A stretch of DNA of 64,000 bases from Desulfobulbaceae bacterium DB1 (GTDB lineage: Bacteria > Desulfobacterota > Desulfobulbia > Desulfobulbales > SURF-16), in the NCBI GenBank assembly GCA_001914235.1, contig MQUF01000022.1:1-64000 (forward strand). Direction: 5' to 3'. A model generated the notes under the pieces. That model was given only the letters and a program-made list of their open reading frames with translations, made no database searches and was not told where the DNA came from. The position numbers and the translations under genes are program-made. Of this stretch, positions 35,362 to 44,631 are shown one piece after another; within the stretch, counting starts at the first letter, position 1; each line of letters begins with the position of its first letter.

Positions 35362-35821
35362 AGGGCCGCCTCCATGGAAAATCATAATGATCTTGACCGC
35401 GGCCTTGGTCGTGGGCCTATGGCTTCCGGCGCATATCAGCGTGACGGTCACACCGTCTCTCGGACACCGGATTTTCTTTTTGGTGGAGCCGGAGTCCCTG
35501 AATTTCGAAGAAGGAGACTATCTCTTGTTTCATAAACAGCTCAATCAGACCCAAACGGACCAGTTGCTGAAAATGGTCGGCTGTGCCCCCGGCCAATTAT
35601 TAAGGGTCACAAATAGCGAGTATTACTGCGGTGAAAAATATCTCGGCCATGCCCTTGCCAACGATTCCAAGGGCAAGCAGTTGCCACAGTTCATTTATAA
35701 CGGGCCTGTCCCTGCTGGCAGCCTGTTCATGGTCGGCAACCACCCGCGCAGTTACGACAGCAAATATTTCGGATTCATCCATGCAGACAGCGTTCTCAAA
35801 CAAGCATATCCCATCTGGTAG
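35339..35821 (+). CDS. S26-type signal peptidase (RP4 TraF-like)
   Basis: 160 residues with one N-terminal membrane helix (residues 13-32). The S26 catalytic serine lies in TPSLGHRIFFL and the lysine in LLKMVGCAPG, followed by PRSYDSKYFGFI. In RP4-type systems such a peptidase trims and cyclises the pilin. The F system uses the host enzyme. Here it may process the TraA-like pilin at 10661. It overlaps trbI by 23 bases and the TraF-like gene by 41 bases. Confidence 0.88.
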   Translation: MPGKSNHKGPPPWKIIMILTAALVVGLWLPAHISVTVTPSLGHRIFFLVEPESLNFEEGDYLLFHKQLNQTQTDQLLKMVGCAPGQLLRVTNSEYYCGEKYLGHALANDSKGKQLPQFIYNGPVPAGSLFMVGNHPRSYDSKYFGFIHADSVLKQAYPIW

Positions 35822-36659
35822 AGCGGTGCTGCTGTTCTGCTTCTTGGCGGCGGTTTTAAGCGGGTTGCCGAAGATCACAATGGGGATGGAACAAAAATTT
35901 TACAACGATGCCAAGCAGGGATGGTTTTGGTACAGGGAACCGGCGCCTGAACCCGAAGAAGAGACCGAACTCCCGGCGACCAGACCGCTGCCGACTTTGA
36001 CCGATTATTCCACCGAGCAGCTATGGGACATGCACCCGGATGATTTCCAGGCCCTGCTCATGGAGTTTCAGAAAAAGGCGGTGCAGAAACCGACGGAACA
36101 GAATGTCCTTGAATATCTGACCATGCAGGACATGGCCCGGCGGAAGGCGGCGGTCTATGCCAATGTCGCATCGTATGTCCTCCAGAAAAATGCCGGTCTC
36201 GATATGGGCCGGGATTATCCGGTGACAGCCCCCGGTGTCATTGCCCGGGTGAAGATGCAGAAAGAGGAGATCGCGGCCACTATCCAAACGGCTGCCGAAG
36301 ACCATGCGCTTCTCTATTTTTACAGCCCTGATTGTCCCTATTGTACGGAGCAGCAGCAGATCCTGCGTTTTTTCACCGATCATTACGGCTGGCAGGTGAA
36401 GAGCATCGATGTTGGAGAAAACCCGGGTGTTGCGGCCCGGTTCAACATAACCATCACCCCGACCCTGCTTCTGATCGGGAAAGGACGTGAAGAATATATC
36501 CCGGTGGCCTCCGGAGTTGTGGCCCTGGATGAACTGGAACGGCGGCTGTACCGCTCGATCCGCCTGCTGAACGGCCAGATCACCCCGCAGGGATATTCCG
36601 TATACGACTTTCAGAAAGGGGGCGGGCTTGACCCCGAATCCATCCTGCTGAAACCATGA
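35781..36659 (+). CDS. traF: TraF-like thioredoxin-fold protein (F-type)
   Basis: About 292 residues. The start at 35781 is preferred because it opens a signal peptide (AVLLFCFLAAVLSG); an earlier frame start at 35631 lies inside the peptidase gene. The F-type TraF domain has YFYSPDCPYCTEQQQILRFF, a CPYC redox motif, and ITPTLLLIGKGREEYIPVA. It probably forms or shuffles disulfide bonds in TraU, TraN and TraH in the periplasm. Confidence 0.92.
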   Translation: MQTAFSNKHIPSGRAVLLFCFLAAVLSGLPKITMGMEQKFYNDAKQGWFWYREPAPEPEEETELPATRPLPTLTDYSTEQLWDMHPDDFQALLMEFQKKAVQKPTEQNVLEYLTMQDMARRKAAVYANVASYVLQKNAGLDMGRDYPVTAPGVIARVKMQKEEIAATIQTAAEDHALLYFYSPDCPYCTEQQQILRFFTDHYGWQVKSIDVGENPGVAARFNITITPTLLLIGKGREEYIPVASGVVALDELERRLYRSIRLLNGQITPQGYSVYDFQKGGGLDPESILLKP

Positions 36660-36697
36660 GCGCCCCTCTGAAACCCCAACTGCTTTGTCATCGCCGG

Positions 36698-36723
36698 TCC
36701 GGCATAGCTTTACTATTGCCGGA
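36698..36723. other. Hairpin between traF and traH
   Basis: TCCGGCA (36698-36704) pairs with TGCCGGA (36717-36723), with TAG/CTA extending the stem. No T-run follows on the plus strand, so it may be an RNA-processing or pausing hairpin rather than a full terminator. The 130-base spacer 36660-36789 holds no gene. Confidence 0.4.
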
Positions 36724-36789
36724 CAATCTCTTCCGCGCATTTGGGGTCCATTTGAACACTCACGGTTTCAGTAAACAAAAGGAATTCTG

Positions 36790-38265
36790 ATGCAATCCAA
36801 TCGAATTAGAAAATTGCTTGCTGTGCTGCTGACCGCGGTGTTGTTGGTACCGGTTCCTGCCGGGGCCGCCGGCTGGGTCGATGACTGGCTGACCCAGAAC
36901 ACCTCCAATCCTCCGGATTATTTTGCCGGACAGAAACGCGGCTATTACTCAGGCGGCAGCTTCAGCGCCCGGTGGCCCAACAACGCCACCTATCCCATTA
37001 CCATAGAGCCGCCCCGCATCAAGAGCGGCTGCGGCGGCATCGACATCTTCCTGGGCGGTTTCAGCTTCCTGAATTTCGAGTACCTGGTTCAGAAACTTCA
37101 GCGCATTCTTATGAGCGGCGGAGCGGTGGCCTTCGATCTGGCCCTGAAAACCCTGTGCGAGCCGTGCGCCACCTCGATTAAATCCTTCGAGGCCATTGCC
37201 GATAAACTGAACAGCCTGCAGCTCGATGAATGCGCGGCGGCCAAGGATATCAAGGCGGTGCTGCAGAGCAGCGACGGCCAAGGATTTGCCTCCATGGACA
37301 CCATCGAGCGACGGCTTGGGAATGCTATTAAGGAAAATAAATTGAGCCAGGGGCTGGCCGATCTCTACCAGACCATCACCGAAGAGGATCGGGCCAACCG
37401 GAACCTGGCCCAGAAGCCCGATGTGTTGCGGGCTGTGTCCGGCTGCAATGCCGAAATCAAGGAAATCTTCCTCTCGAACCTCGTGGACAGCGGCGGCTCT
37501 CTGCTTGACAATCTGGGGGTGGGCAAGCTTGCCCTTTCCGCCGATTATGTCGGTCTGATCCGAGGCCTGGTCGGCGATATCCGTATCGAAGGACCGGACA
37601 ACGCCTTCAAGGTCACCTTTGTTTCCCCCTGTCCGCAGAACAATCCGGATGATGTCAAAGCCTTCATCGAGGGCAATGTCATGGCCAAGGACGCGGCCGG
37701 CGCCTGCGCCCAGATCGCCGACGCCAACGCGGACCTGGTGCGCTATGTGCAAACCAGGATGAATTCGGTGGCCGGCAAGATAAAAACCAAGGCGGCCCTC
37801 GATGCCACGGACACCGCCTTTATCCGGAACAGCCCGCTCTCTCTCGGCCTTGTGCTCAAAACCGCCGTGGGCACCGAACAGGAAGCGGCCACCATCGCCA
37901 CCCTGTCAGATTTGACAGCCAAAGCCTACGTCCTGCAAATGCTGGTCGATCTCTATAACCGGGCAACCCTGGTCATGGAAAAAGCCAAGGAACTGCTCAG
38001 CAAAAGGTCGAGTGCCGCCGCGGGCCAGGATTCGGAAAACTGCAAGGCCGCCATCTTCGCCGACAATCTCGACGTTCAGGTGGCCGGCATGAACGAAAAG
38101 ATATACCGCCTGCAACTTGCCTCCAGGGCGAGCTATTCCGCTTCGGCCACGGAGCTGGCCACCATTTTCAAGATCCTGAACCACATGCAGAGCGTGGACA
38201 GTCAGTTGTATGCCCTCATTGCCAAAAAATACGGGGCCGGCGTGGCGGAGCGGACTTTGCGATGA
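36790..38265 (+). CDS. traH: TraH, F-type T4SS protein
   Basis: 491 residues with a signal peptide (cut after AGA). Conserved TraH segments are RIKSGCGGIDIFLGGFSFLN, LCEPCATSIKSFEAIADKLN and, near the C terminus, IFKILNHMQSVDSQLYALIA. TraH is an outer-membrane-associated periplasmic protein that works with TraG and TraF in pilus extension. Overlaps traG by 4 bases. Confidence 0.95.
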   Translation: MQSNRIRKLLAVLLTAVLLVPVPAGAAGWVDDWLTQNTSNPPDYFAGQKRGYYSGGSFSARWPNNATYPITIEPPRIKSGCGGIDIFLGGFSFLNFEYLVQKLQRILMSGGAVAFDLALKTLCEPCATSIKSFEAIADKLNSLQLDECAAAKDIKAVLQSSDGQGFASMDTIERRLGNAIKENKLSQGLADLYQTITEEDRANRNLAQKPDVLRAVSGCNAEIKEIFLSNLVDSGGSLLDNLGVGKLALSADYVGLIRGLVGDIRIEGPDNAFKVTFVSPCPQNNPDDVKAFIEGNVMAKDAAGACAQIADANADLVRYVQTRMNSVAGKIKTKAALDATDTAFIRNSPLSLGLVLKTAVGTEQEAATIATLSDLTAKAYVLQMLVDLYNRATLVMEKAKELLSKRSSAAAGQDSENCKAAIFADNLDVQVAGMNEKIYRLQLASRASYSASATELATIFKILNHMQSVDSQLYALIAKKYGAGVAERTLR

Positions 38266-41200
38266 GCTGCCGGTTGCGTCACAGTATCAGTCCAGGGGCT
38301 TCAATGATGGTTATTACCGCCCTGGTTGGTTTTGTCGTCTTCTGTGCGGCCGACACCGCCTGGGCCCTGGACATGGAATTTTACACTTACAACGGCTTCG
38401 GTCCGGTGAGTCAGGCATTCCGCAAGCTGGCGCTCATTTTTTCCGATGGTGGCTATCTGGGCTTGTTTTTTACGGCGGCGGTCCTGGGAATCGTCTTCGG
38501 GGCCATGGCCTTTACCGTCAAGATGGCCACCGGGGCCAGAATCGTCCCCCTGGTTTGGGCCGCGCCGGTTCTCTTCGGCGTGGTGCTTTATCTAGGCCTG
38601 TTCGTACCCAAGGGGGCGATAACGGTTTTTGATCCGGTATTGAACCGCTTTGACACCATCGGCGGCATTCCCAACGGGGTAGTGGCCACCGCCGGCATTC
38701 TCAATAAGATTGAGCGCGGCCTGGTGGATATCATCGATACCGCCGCAGTGCCAGGTGCCAAGTATCAGGAAGCGGCAGGCGGCATCGGCTTCACCGCGCT
38801 CAAGGCCGCCATGGCCGCTGGCCCCAAGGACGCCTATGCCAAACAGAGCATGGCCACGTATTTCAAAGATTGCGTTATGTTCGAGATGGTCCGGCCCGGC
38901 ACCACTTTTTCCGCCGACACTATGCTGTACAACACCTCCGACTTTTTGCCGGAGCTTGCCAAGGCCAACAGCCCGGCGGTATTCACGGTCTACTATGACG
39001 CAGCCAATCCCCAGGGCCAGACCATGACCTGCCAGGATGCCTGGTCGAATATCTTTCCCATCTACAATAACGCTGCCACCTTCACGGACGCGGTACGAAG
39101 CGTGTGCGGCGCTTCGACGTTCGACCCGAACAACGCCGCCGAACTGAATACCTGCCGGAATCTGATCAGCGATACCCTGACTCAGACCACCGGTATGGCG
39201 GTCACCCCGGAAAACTTCATCCGGCAGGCCAGTCTCACCAACCTCATATTCCAGGTGCTCAACCAGGCCGATCCACAAACCGCCATGCTCCTGCAGACCA
39301 ACCGCCAAGTGGTCTCTTCCGGCCTGGGCATGGCCGCCGCCATGAATGAGTGGCTGCCGGTGATGCGGGCGATCATGACTGCGGTGGCTATCGGTCTCAT
39401 CCCCTTTCTGGCATTATTCCTGCCCACGCCCCTGTTGGGTAAGGCCCTTTCCGTGATGGCTGGTTTTTTTGTGTTTTTGACCACCTGGGGGATCTCCGAT
39501 GCGATCCTCCATGGAGCGGCCCTGGATTATGCAGTTGAAGCCTATGAAGATATCCGCCAGAGCGGACTCGGCCTCTATGCCTGCGTCACCTTACCCGAGA
39601 CATCCACCAAGGCCCTTGCCATGTTCGGCATTGTCAGATCTTCCGGCATCATGCTGGCGAGTTTTCTGTCCATGATGTTGATCCGCTTCGGCGGTCATGC
39701 CATGGCCATGATGGCCGGCAGTCTGCAATCAGCCATCCAAGGCGCTGGGGCAAAGGCCGGGGCTCTGCTCACCCCGGAAGGCAAGGCCGCAGCTCTCGAT
39801 CAGCAGGTCAGCGCCACGGTGCCCCTAGAAATGGCCAATCATTACGGATTCTCCACCCAGGCGGCGAGTCGCCAATGGCAGGCCCACAAGGGTGTGCAGT
39901 CAACGGCGGCGGACTGGCAGACTCTGGACGCGGCCAGGGACGCCGGTGTCATTCCCGGTGACATGGGAAATATCGAGGCCGCCAAATCCATGTTTACCGC
40001 CAATCGATCCATCGGTGGCGACCAGGGCCCGGCCCAGTTGAGCACCGATCATGCCGGCAATCTCGTTTTCAGCAGCACCAAGGCAATGACCGGCCAGGGC
40101 TTTGTCCGACAGGACCAGACAGGCCGGGACGGCTCCAGCGTCTCGACTTATACCGGCGGCGCCGGCACCCTGGTGACTGAAGGCCAGGACGGAGCAGAGA
40201 CCGTGACCAGCGCCAATGTCAGAAATATGGATATGAATTTTGCCAGTAAACAGGAGGAACGCAATCTTGAAAAAGCGGCCCATTCCCTGGCCAGCAGCGA
40301 AAATTATTCCAACATGCTCAGCCGGCTCAGGCAGGACAGCCGCACCAGCACCGAGGCCCGTTCTTTCAGCAAGCAGCTCAGCAACGCCGAGCAGGAAAAA
40401 TGGTCCCAGAGCGTGGACAATGGGTCGGCGTTTTCGATGATCAAGGATCAGACGAAAAGAGAAATTTTAGAAGGCAATGGAGCTTCCGGGTTTAATTTGG
40501 GTGTTGTAAGAGCTGGCGGTGGCTACAAAATTCAAGGCGTTGGCAATGATGGAGAGAAGATAAGTTTTTCCTTGTCCTCCAAGGAAGCACAGGCTTTTGA
40601 AGAAAATCGGCAACGAGTACGGGCTGAAGCTTTGACCGAAACTCTTCAGAGCACCCAAAGCCTGTCTTACGCGGACAATCTTTCCAAATCCATCGGAGCG
40701 TCCGAAGCCCATTCCTATCTGAGCGAGGCCCAGCGGATAAATACTGATTCCGCCTCGTACAACAACAATATGGCGACAGCCTTCATCAAAGACTATGCCG
40801 CGTATCGATACGGCACGGATAGCCCGGAAAACGTACAGAAGGCCATGACATTCCTGAACGGCCAGGCCATTGGCTCCCAGGAAGATCAACGCCATCTGCA
40901 AGAACTAGCCAATGATTTTTTGAGGGGCCGATTCGGCACCATTGGCACAACCGGCGCTGGCAAGGTCATCGAGCACGCAACCCACACGATGCAGACATCA
41001 CAAGAGCATTTACGTGGTGAGGCTCATTCTGTTGCGGAAACGGCAATAGAGAAAACCGGTGATATCAACGGGCTGGCTTCAAACGGACCATTTGACGGAA
41101 GAGTGGTGGAGCCCAACAAGCACAAAGTTGATTCAAAAATCGAGGCCAGACAGGAATTCTTCGAACGGGAACGAACAGGACAAGGCCATATTCAAACCAA

Positions 41201-41411
41201 TGTCGTCGGCATGGCAGGCCAAGGCATTGGCAAAATTGATCGCGCCATAGGCAAAATTGTCGGGAAGCCGGAGCGGCCTCAGCAAGATGTCATGGATATC
41301 GGTGCCCCCGATCAACCTCGCGCCTTACCGCCTGGGGTTGTTGAGGCAGATCAAAACCCGGCTCCGGCAACTTTTGAGGAAGCACTCAAGAAAGAAGAGG
41401 AAAACAAATAA
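38262..41411 (+). CDS. traG: TraG, F-type T4SS mating-pair stabilisation protein
   Basis: 1049 residues. The N-terminal TraG_N part has several membrane helices (about residues 10-30, 60-110 and 360-420) and the conserved MEFYTYNGFGPVSQAFRKLA. The C-terminal half is hydrophilic and rich in S, A, Q and N (from residue 520), as in F TraG. It acts in pilus assembly and mating-pair stabilisation. It is the last transfer gene in the window; traD and traI, which often follow, are not seen. Confidence 0.95.
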   Translation: MSCRLRHSISPGASMMVITALVGFVVFCAADTAWALDMEFYTYNGFGPVSQAFRKLALIFSDGGYLGLFFTAAVLGIVFGAMAFTVKMATGARIVPLVWAAPVLFGVVLYLGLFVPKGAITVFDPVLNRFDTIGGIPNGVVATAGILNKIERGLVDIIDTAAVPGAKYQEAAGGIGFTALKAAMAAGPKDAYAKQSMATYFKDCVMFEMVRPGTTFSADTMLYNTSDFLPELAKANSPAVFTVYYDAANPQGQTMTCQDAWSNIFPIYNNAATFTDAVRSVCGASTFDPNNAAELNTCRNLISDTLTQTTGMAVTPENFIRQASLTNLIFQVLNQADPQTAMLLQTNRQVVSSGLGMAAAMNEWLPVMRAIMTAVAIGLIPFLALFLPTPLLGKALSVMAGFFVFLTTWGISDAILHGAALDYAVEAYEDIRQSGLGLYACVTLPETSTKALAMFGIVRSSGIMLASFLSMMLIRFGGHAMAMMAGSLQSAIQGAGAKAGALLTPEGKAAALDQQVSATVPLEMANHYGFSTQAASRQWQAHKGVQSTAADWQTLDAARDAGVIPGDMGNIEAAKSMFTANRSIGGDQGPAQLSTDHAGNLVFSSTKAMTGQGFVRQDQTGRDGSSVSTYTGGAGTLVTEGQDGAETVTSANVRNMDMNFASKQEERNLEKAAHSLASSENYSNMLSRLRQDSRTSTEARSFSKQLSNAEQEKWSQSVDNGSAFSMIKDQTKREILEGNGASGFNLGVVRAGGGYKIQGVGNDGEKISFSLSSKEAQAFEENRQRVRAEALTETLQSTQSLSYADNLSKSIGASEAHSYLSEAQRINTDSASYNNNMATAFIKDYAAYRYGTDSPENVQKAMTFLNGQAIGSQEDQRHLQELANDFLRGRFGTIGTTGAGKVIEHATHTMQTSQEHLRGEAHSVAETAIEKTGDINGLASNGPFDGRVVEPNKHKVDSKIEARQEFFERERTGQGHIQTNVVGMAGQGIGKIDRAIGKIVGKPERPQQDVMDIGAPDQPRALPPGVVEADQNPAPATFEEALKKEEENK

Positions 41412-41435
41412 AAATCACGAATCCATGTGCCAATC

Positions 41436-42774
41436 GGGCCTGTAAAGAATTTTGTGTAAATGGTTTTCATTTTTAATTTTCAATATGCAGGCATTCTGTC
41501 GCCGAACAAGATTGAAAAGCGGTTCAAGGCAGCCTTCCAGTCTCTGATTGGCATAGTCCATTTTTTGGCGATATTGTTCAGCGCCATGTAAAGCAGTTTA
41601 AGCATCGACTCGTCATTGGGAAATGAACCCCGGTTCTTGGTAACTTTGCGCAGTGACATGTTCAACGACTCAATAGCATTGGTGGTATATATCACCTTGC
41701 GTATCTCGGGCGAATACGCAAAAAATGGGGTGATTCTTTCCCAATTTCTTCGCCAGGATTGGCCGATGGACGGATGCGTTTTGTCCCATTTTTCTTCAAA
41801 GGTCATCAGTTCCATTTCGGCCTGCTCGGCTGTTGGCGATTGGTAAATGGCCTTGAGATCCGCAGCCACCTCTTTGCGCTGTTTCCATGAGACATATTTC
41901 AGGGAATTGCGCACCATGTGGACGAGACAGAGCTGGACCTGGGTGAAGGGGAAAACCGTCTCAATGGCTTCAGGAAAACCCTTGAGGCCATCGACGCAGG
42001 CAATGAAAATATCCTGCACGCCACGGTTTCTTAGCTCAGTCACTACCTGCAACCAGAACTTGGCGCCCTCGTTTTCGGCAACCCACATTCCCAGGACATC
42101 CTTGACGCCGTCCATGGTGATGCCAATAGCCAGATAGACCGCCTTGTTCTTAACATGCCCATTGTCGCGCACCTTAACCCGGATAGCGTCCATGTAAACA
42201 ATGGGATAAATGGGGTCCAACGGGCGATTTTGCCAAACTTTAACCTCGTCAGCAACGGCATCGGTGACCGTTGAAATCAGGGTGGGAGAGACATCAACTC
42301 CGTAAATGTCTTCCAAGTGCCCCTGAATCTCCCTGGTAGTCATCCCTCGGGAGTAGAGAGAGATAATCTTGTCGTCAAAGCCGGGAAAGCGGGTTTGCCC
42401 TTTGGGAATGATGACCGGATCGAAACTGCTGTCGCGGTCGCGCGGGACCTCAATCGGCATTTTACCGAAGTCGCCCTTGATGGTCTTTGCAGAGTTACCA
42501 TTTCGGGCATTACCGCCTTTGGTGACGATGGTTCCATGTTTTTCGTGGCCCAGGTGGACGGTCATTTCCGCCTGTAACGCCCGCTCCAGTAAGGCCTTGG
42601 TGAGCTGCTTGAGCAGCCCGTTTTCACCGATCAGTTCTTCGGGCTTCTGGTAATTGTAGTCGGCAAGTAAACGATCCAAAATTTCTTTATCAATGGCCAT
42701 ATGAGCTCCTTTTTAAAGGGTAGTTTTTTGACTTACTCAGTCATAGCCATTTACACAAACTATTTTACACCCTC
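41436..42774 (-). mobile_element. IS256-family element, copy 2 (1339 bp)
   Basis: Same ends as copy 1 and a perfect 8-bp target duplication, TGCCAATC, at 41428-41435 and 42775-42782. The insertion lies in the last codons of a small zinc-ribbon gene on the minus strand. Before insertion that gene would have ended DDWHMDS, a few bases from the traG stop. Confidence 0.97.
41480..42700 (-). CDS. IS256-family transposase (copy 2)
   Basis: 406 residues, identical to the copy at 28698-29918, with all three catalytic segments intact (YMDAIRVKV, CVDGLKG, AIESLNMSLRK). The identity of the two copies suggests recent transposition within this replicon, and makes homologous recombination between them possible; both lie in the same orientation 12.8 kb apart. 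Confidence 0.96.
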   Translation of the reverse strand: MAIDKEILDRLLADYNYQKPEELIGENGLLKQLTKALLERALQAEMTVHLGHEKHGTIVTKGGNARNGNSAKTIKGDFGKMPIEVPRDRDSSFDPVIIPKGQTRFPGFDDKIISLYSRGMTTREIQGHLEDIYGVDVSPTLISTVTDAVADEVKVWQNRPLDPIYPIVYMDAIRVKVRDNGHVKNKAVYLAIGITMDGVKDVLGMWVAENEGAKFWLQVVTELRNRGVQDIFIACVDGLKGFPEAIETVFPFTQVQLCLVHMVRNSLKYVSWKQRKEVAADLKAIYQSPTAEQAEMELMTFEEKWDKTHPSIGQSWRRNWERITPFFAYSPEIRKVIYTTNAIESLNMSLRKVTKNRGSFPNDESMLKLLYMALNNIAKKWTMPIRDWKAALNRFSILFGDRMPAY

Positions 42775-43034
42775 TGCCAATCATCCCATATCGGATCGGC
42801 AGGATCGGAAAAATTGGCTGGCGCAACCTCATGTTCCTCAAGTTCTTCGGCAGTCATCGGTCTGATCTTTTCCTTTAAAGACCGCAACCCGGCACTCACG
42901 ATAGTAGATGCACTTTGGGCAGACCCCACCGGCACCACAGCCTTGCCGCAGAACCGGCACAGCTCATCGTCGTCCATCGGTTCCGCCCCGCAGTGCGGGC
43001 AAAGAACACTATCTGTTTCAAAAGCGGTTGTCAT
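42765..43034 (-). CDS. Small zinc-ribbon protein with IS-altered C terminus
   Basis: About 89 residues from the ATG at 43034; a TTG at 43103 is an alternative without support. Two CxxC pairs (CPHCGAEPMDDDELCRFCG) make a zinc ribbon, followed by a polar tail. The IS256 end supplies the last codons (Q-R-V and stop) in place of the original H-M-D-S. The protein is therefore probably still made, with a changed tip. Function unknown. Confidence 0.65.
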   Translation of the reverse strand: MTTAFETDSVLCPHCGAEPMDDDELCRFCGKAVVPVGSAQSASTIVSAGLRSLKEKIRPMTAEELEEHEVAPANFSDPADPIWDDWQRV

Positions 43035-43099
43035 CTTGTTCTGTCTTACTATCAAATCTTTTTTCCTTTTGCTCAATATCGGCAGTTTATTCTCACAAG

Positions 43100-43297
43100 T
43101 CAAGTCTCGTTTGTTGCTGTAACCTTATCACCTTTACAGATGGCACAGGGGATTCCGCTGTGGTCACACCGGTCGACAAGTTTCCATTTCCCTGTCAAGA
43201 TCAGCTCGTTTTTCTCTTTCCTGCAGGTTTCACAGACCCAGATCTCCTCGGCGGTTTTACCCGATATTTGGTATTTGAATTTAATCATTTCTTTCAA
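43100..43297 (-). CDS. Small cysteine-rich protein of unknown function
   Basis: 65 residues with paired cysteines (WVCETCRKE, RCDHSGIPCAICKGD), probably binding zinc. It overlaps the end of the upstream hypothetical gene by 4 bases, so it belongs to the same run of genes. Not recognised further. Confidence 0.55.
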   Translation of the reverse strand: MKEMIKFKYQISGKTAEEIWVCETCRKEKNELILTGKWKLVDRCDHSGIPCAICKGDKVTATNET

Positions 43298-43644
43298 AAA
43301 AACCGTCTATTAAAGGACTTCCCAATGCCCGCCCTTGGCAGGGCCGACCCGGCGATTCTTCCTTCTTCCCGCAACTTTACTATCTGTGCTTTCCACTCCC
43401 AAAATCGGCCAGCCACCTCAAGTGCGAAAAGCTCAGGAATATTCTTTAAAGCCTCATGATTTTCTCCGAACTTCTCTCCGCACCAATTGCTTCCACGGCA
43501 TCTTTCCATTCCTTCCGGCGAGCAGTGATCCAAACTTTTTTTACCGCCAGAAGGTATTCCTCTCGTCTCATTCAAGAATTTACTGAAATTCAGGGGAGAC
43601 AACCCGGTTGCGTGGCGCACAGCGAGCCAGTATCCGCTTCCACC
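43294..43644 (-). CDS. Hypothetical protein at the end of the defence gene run
   Basis: The open frame on the minus strand extends up to 43809, but its first part lies inside the metallopeptidase-like gene. An internal ATG near 43644 gives about 116 residues, including GIPSGGKKSLDHCSPEGMER and the C-terminal AGRFWEWKAQIVKLREEGRI. No family is recognised and the start is uncertain. It is kept because it joins tightly to the genes on both sides. Confidence 0.45.
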   Translation of the reverse strand, partial: GGSGYWLAVRHATGLSPLNFSKFLNETRGIPSGGKKSLDHCSPEGMERCRGSNWCGEKFGENHEALKNIPELFALEVAGRFWEWKAQIVKLREEGRIAGSALPRAGIGKSFNRRFF

Positions 43645-44509
43645 CATTTCGCGCAGCAGCGGCTTCCGCGACAATGTTTGCAAGCTCCTCCCGATCAATT
43701 CGACCATCGGCGGCAGGGAGCCATTTTTCAATATATTCAGCCTGGAGACGTTTCCGGTCAGCCGGCCTCCTGGCCCGTTCCAGGATTTTGCCATATGCTT
43801 CGCAGGCATAGGCGAAAGTTTCCCGTTTGCAGAAATCGATCTGCAACAACCATTCGCGGAAGCGGGTGTGAGGGAGGCCTACCCGCTGACGTTTACAATT
43901 ATGAAAAACGTGGGCCGCTTCGTGAACCACGAAATCGGCAAAGGGATCATCCTCTTCGAAATAGGCCATGGAGATGTAACAGGTTGTTTCCTGGCTCAAA
44001 CCGACTAATCGGCAGGGCTTGCCGTCAAGGCATTGGGCGCCGATACTGCCGAGATAAAGATTGGCCAGATCCCAGGCTGTGCACTTCCATGTCTCGTTAC
44101 GCAACACCTGTTCAATGTTATCATGCGTCAAAAAGACCAGTGACTTTTCGAGCAGATCGAGAATCGTCTGCCGCTCCCTGGTGGGAAAAAGCCCATTCAC
44201 CATGGGCCTGAGCTTCCGTCGAGCAAACGTGATAGGACTGAACCCCTCGGGTAATTGATGTCGCCTGGCCCCGCTTTCTCGACGCAGAACTTCCGCAACA
44301 AGAGCATTGACCAATATCTGGTTCATCTCCCTGGCGCACTCGATGATGTTATGCGATGGCCAAGCTGAATAGTTTTGCTCATGCTCGCCGGTCTCCAGAT
44401 AACGTTTCACTTCCCGGTCAACGCTTTGGCTGACCTTCCTGGCCATATTGCTTTTTGCCGGAGAATCAGAACCTTTTATCAGTATCATTTGCCTGCTTGC
44501 TGCTCCCAT
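43580..44509 (-). CDS. Zinc metallopeptidase-like protein (HEAAH)
   Basis: 309 residues. VVHEAAHVFHNCKR at about residue 197 is an HExxH zinc motif, and FAYACEAYGKILE about 45 residues later could supply the third ligand. The N-terminal half is helical (NIIECAREMNQILVNALVAE) and not recognised. It lies downstream of the HNH gene at a gap of about 120 bases, so it may belong to the defence operon or to a separate accessory group. Substrate unknown. An in-frame ATG at residue 22 is a possible start. Confidence 0.65.
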   Translation of the reverse strand: MGAASRQMILIKGSDSPAKSNMARKVSQSVDREVKRYLETGEHEQNYSAWPSHNIIECAREMNQILVNALVAEVLRRESGARRHQLPEGFSPITFARRKLRPMVNGLFPTRERQTILDLLEKSLVFLTHDNIEQVLRNETWKCTAWDLANLYLGSIGAQCLDGKPCRLVGLSQETTCYISMAYFEEDDPFADFVVHEAAHVFHNCKRQRVGLPHTRFREWLLQIDFCKRETFAYACEAYGKILERARRPADRKRLQAEYIEKWLPAADGRIDREELANIVAEAAAARNGWKRILARCAPRNRVVSPEFQ

Positions 44510-44631
44510 TCAGAATAAAGCCCCTGGTCGGTCGGGTCAGTACGAATCAGCTTCCTCAAAAAACTGAAATATCTTGGGAGGCCATATCCCTGATAGCCTT
44601 GCATTGTAATCCAAAGTCTTCCACTCTTCCC

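Noticed and set aside
43645-43809. Upstream extension of the hypothetical gene at 43294
   Set aside because: It would overlap the HEAAH gene by more than 200 bases in another frame without family support.
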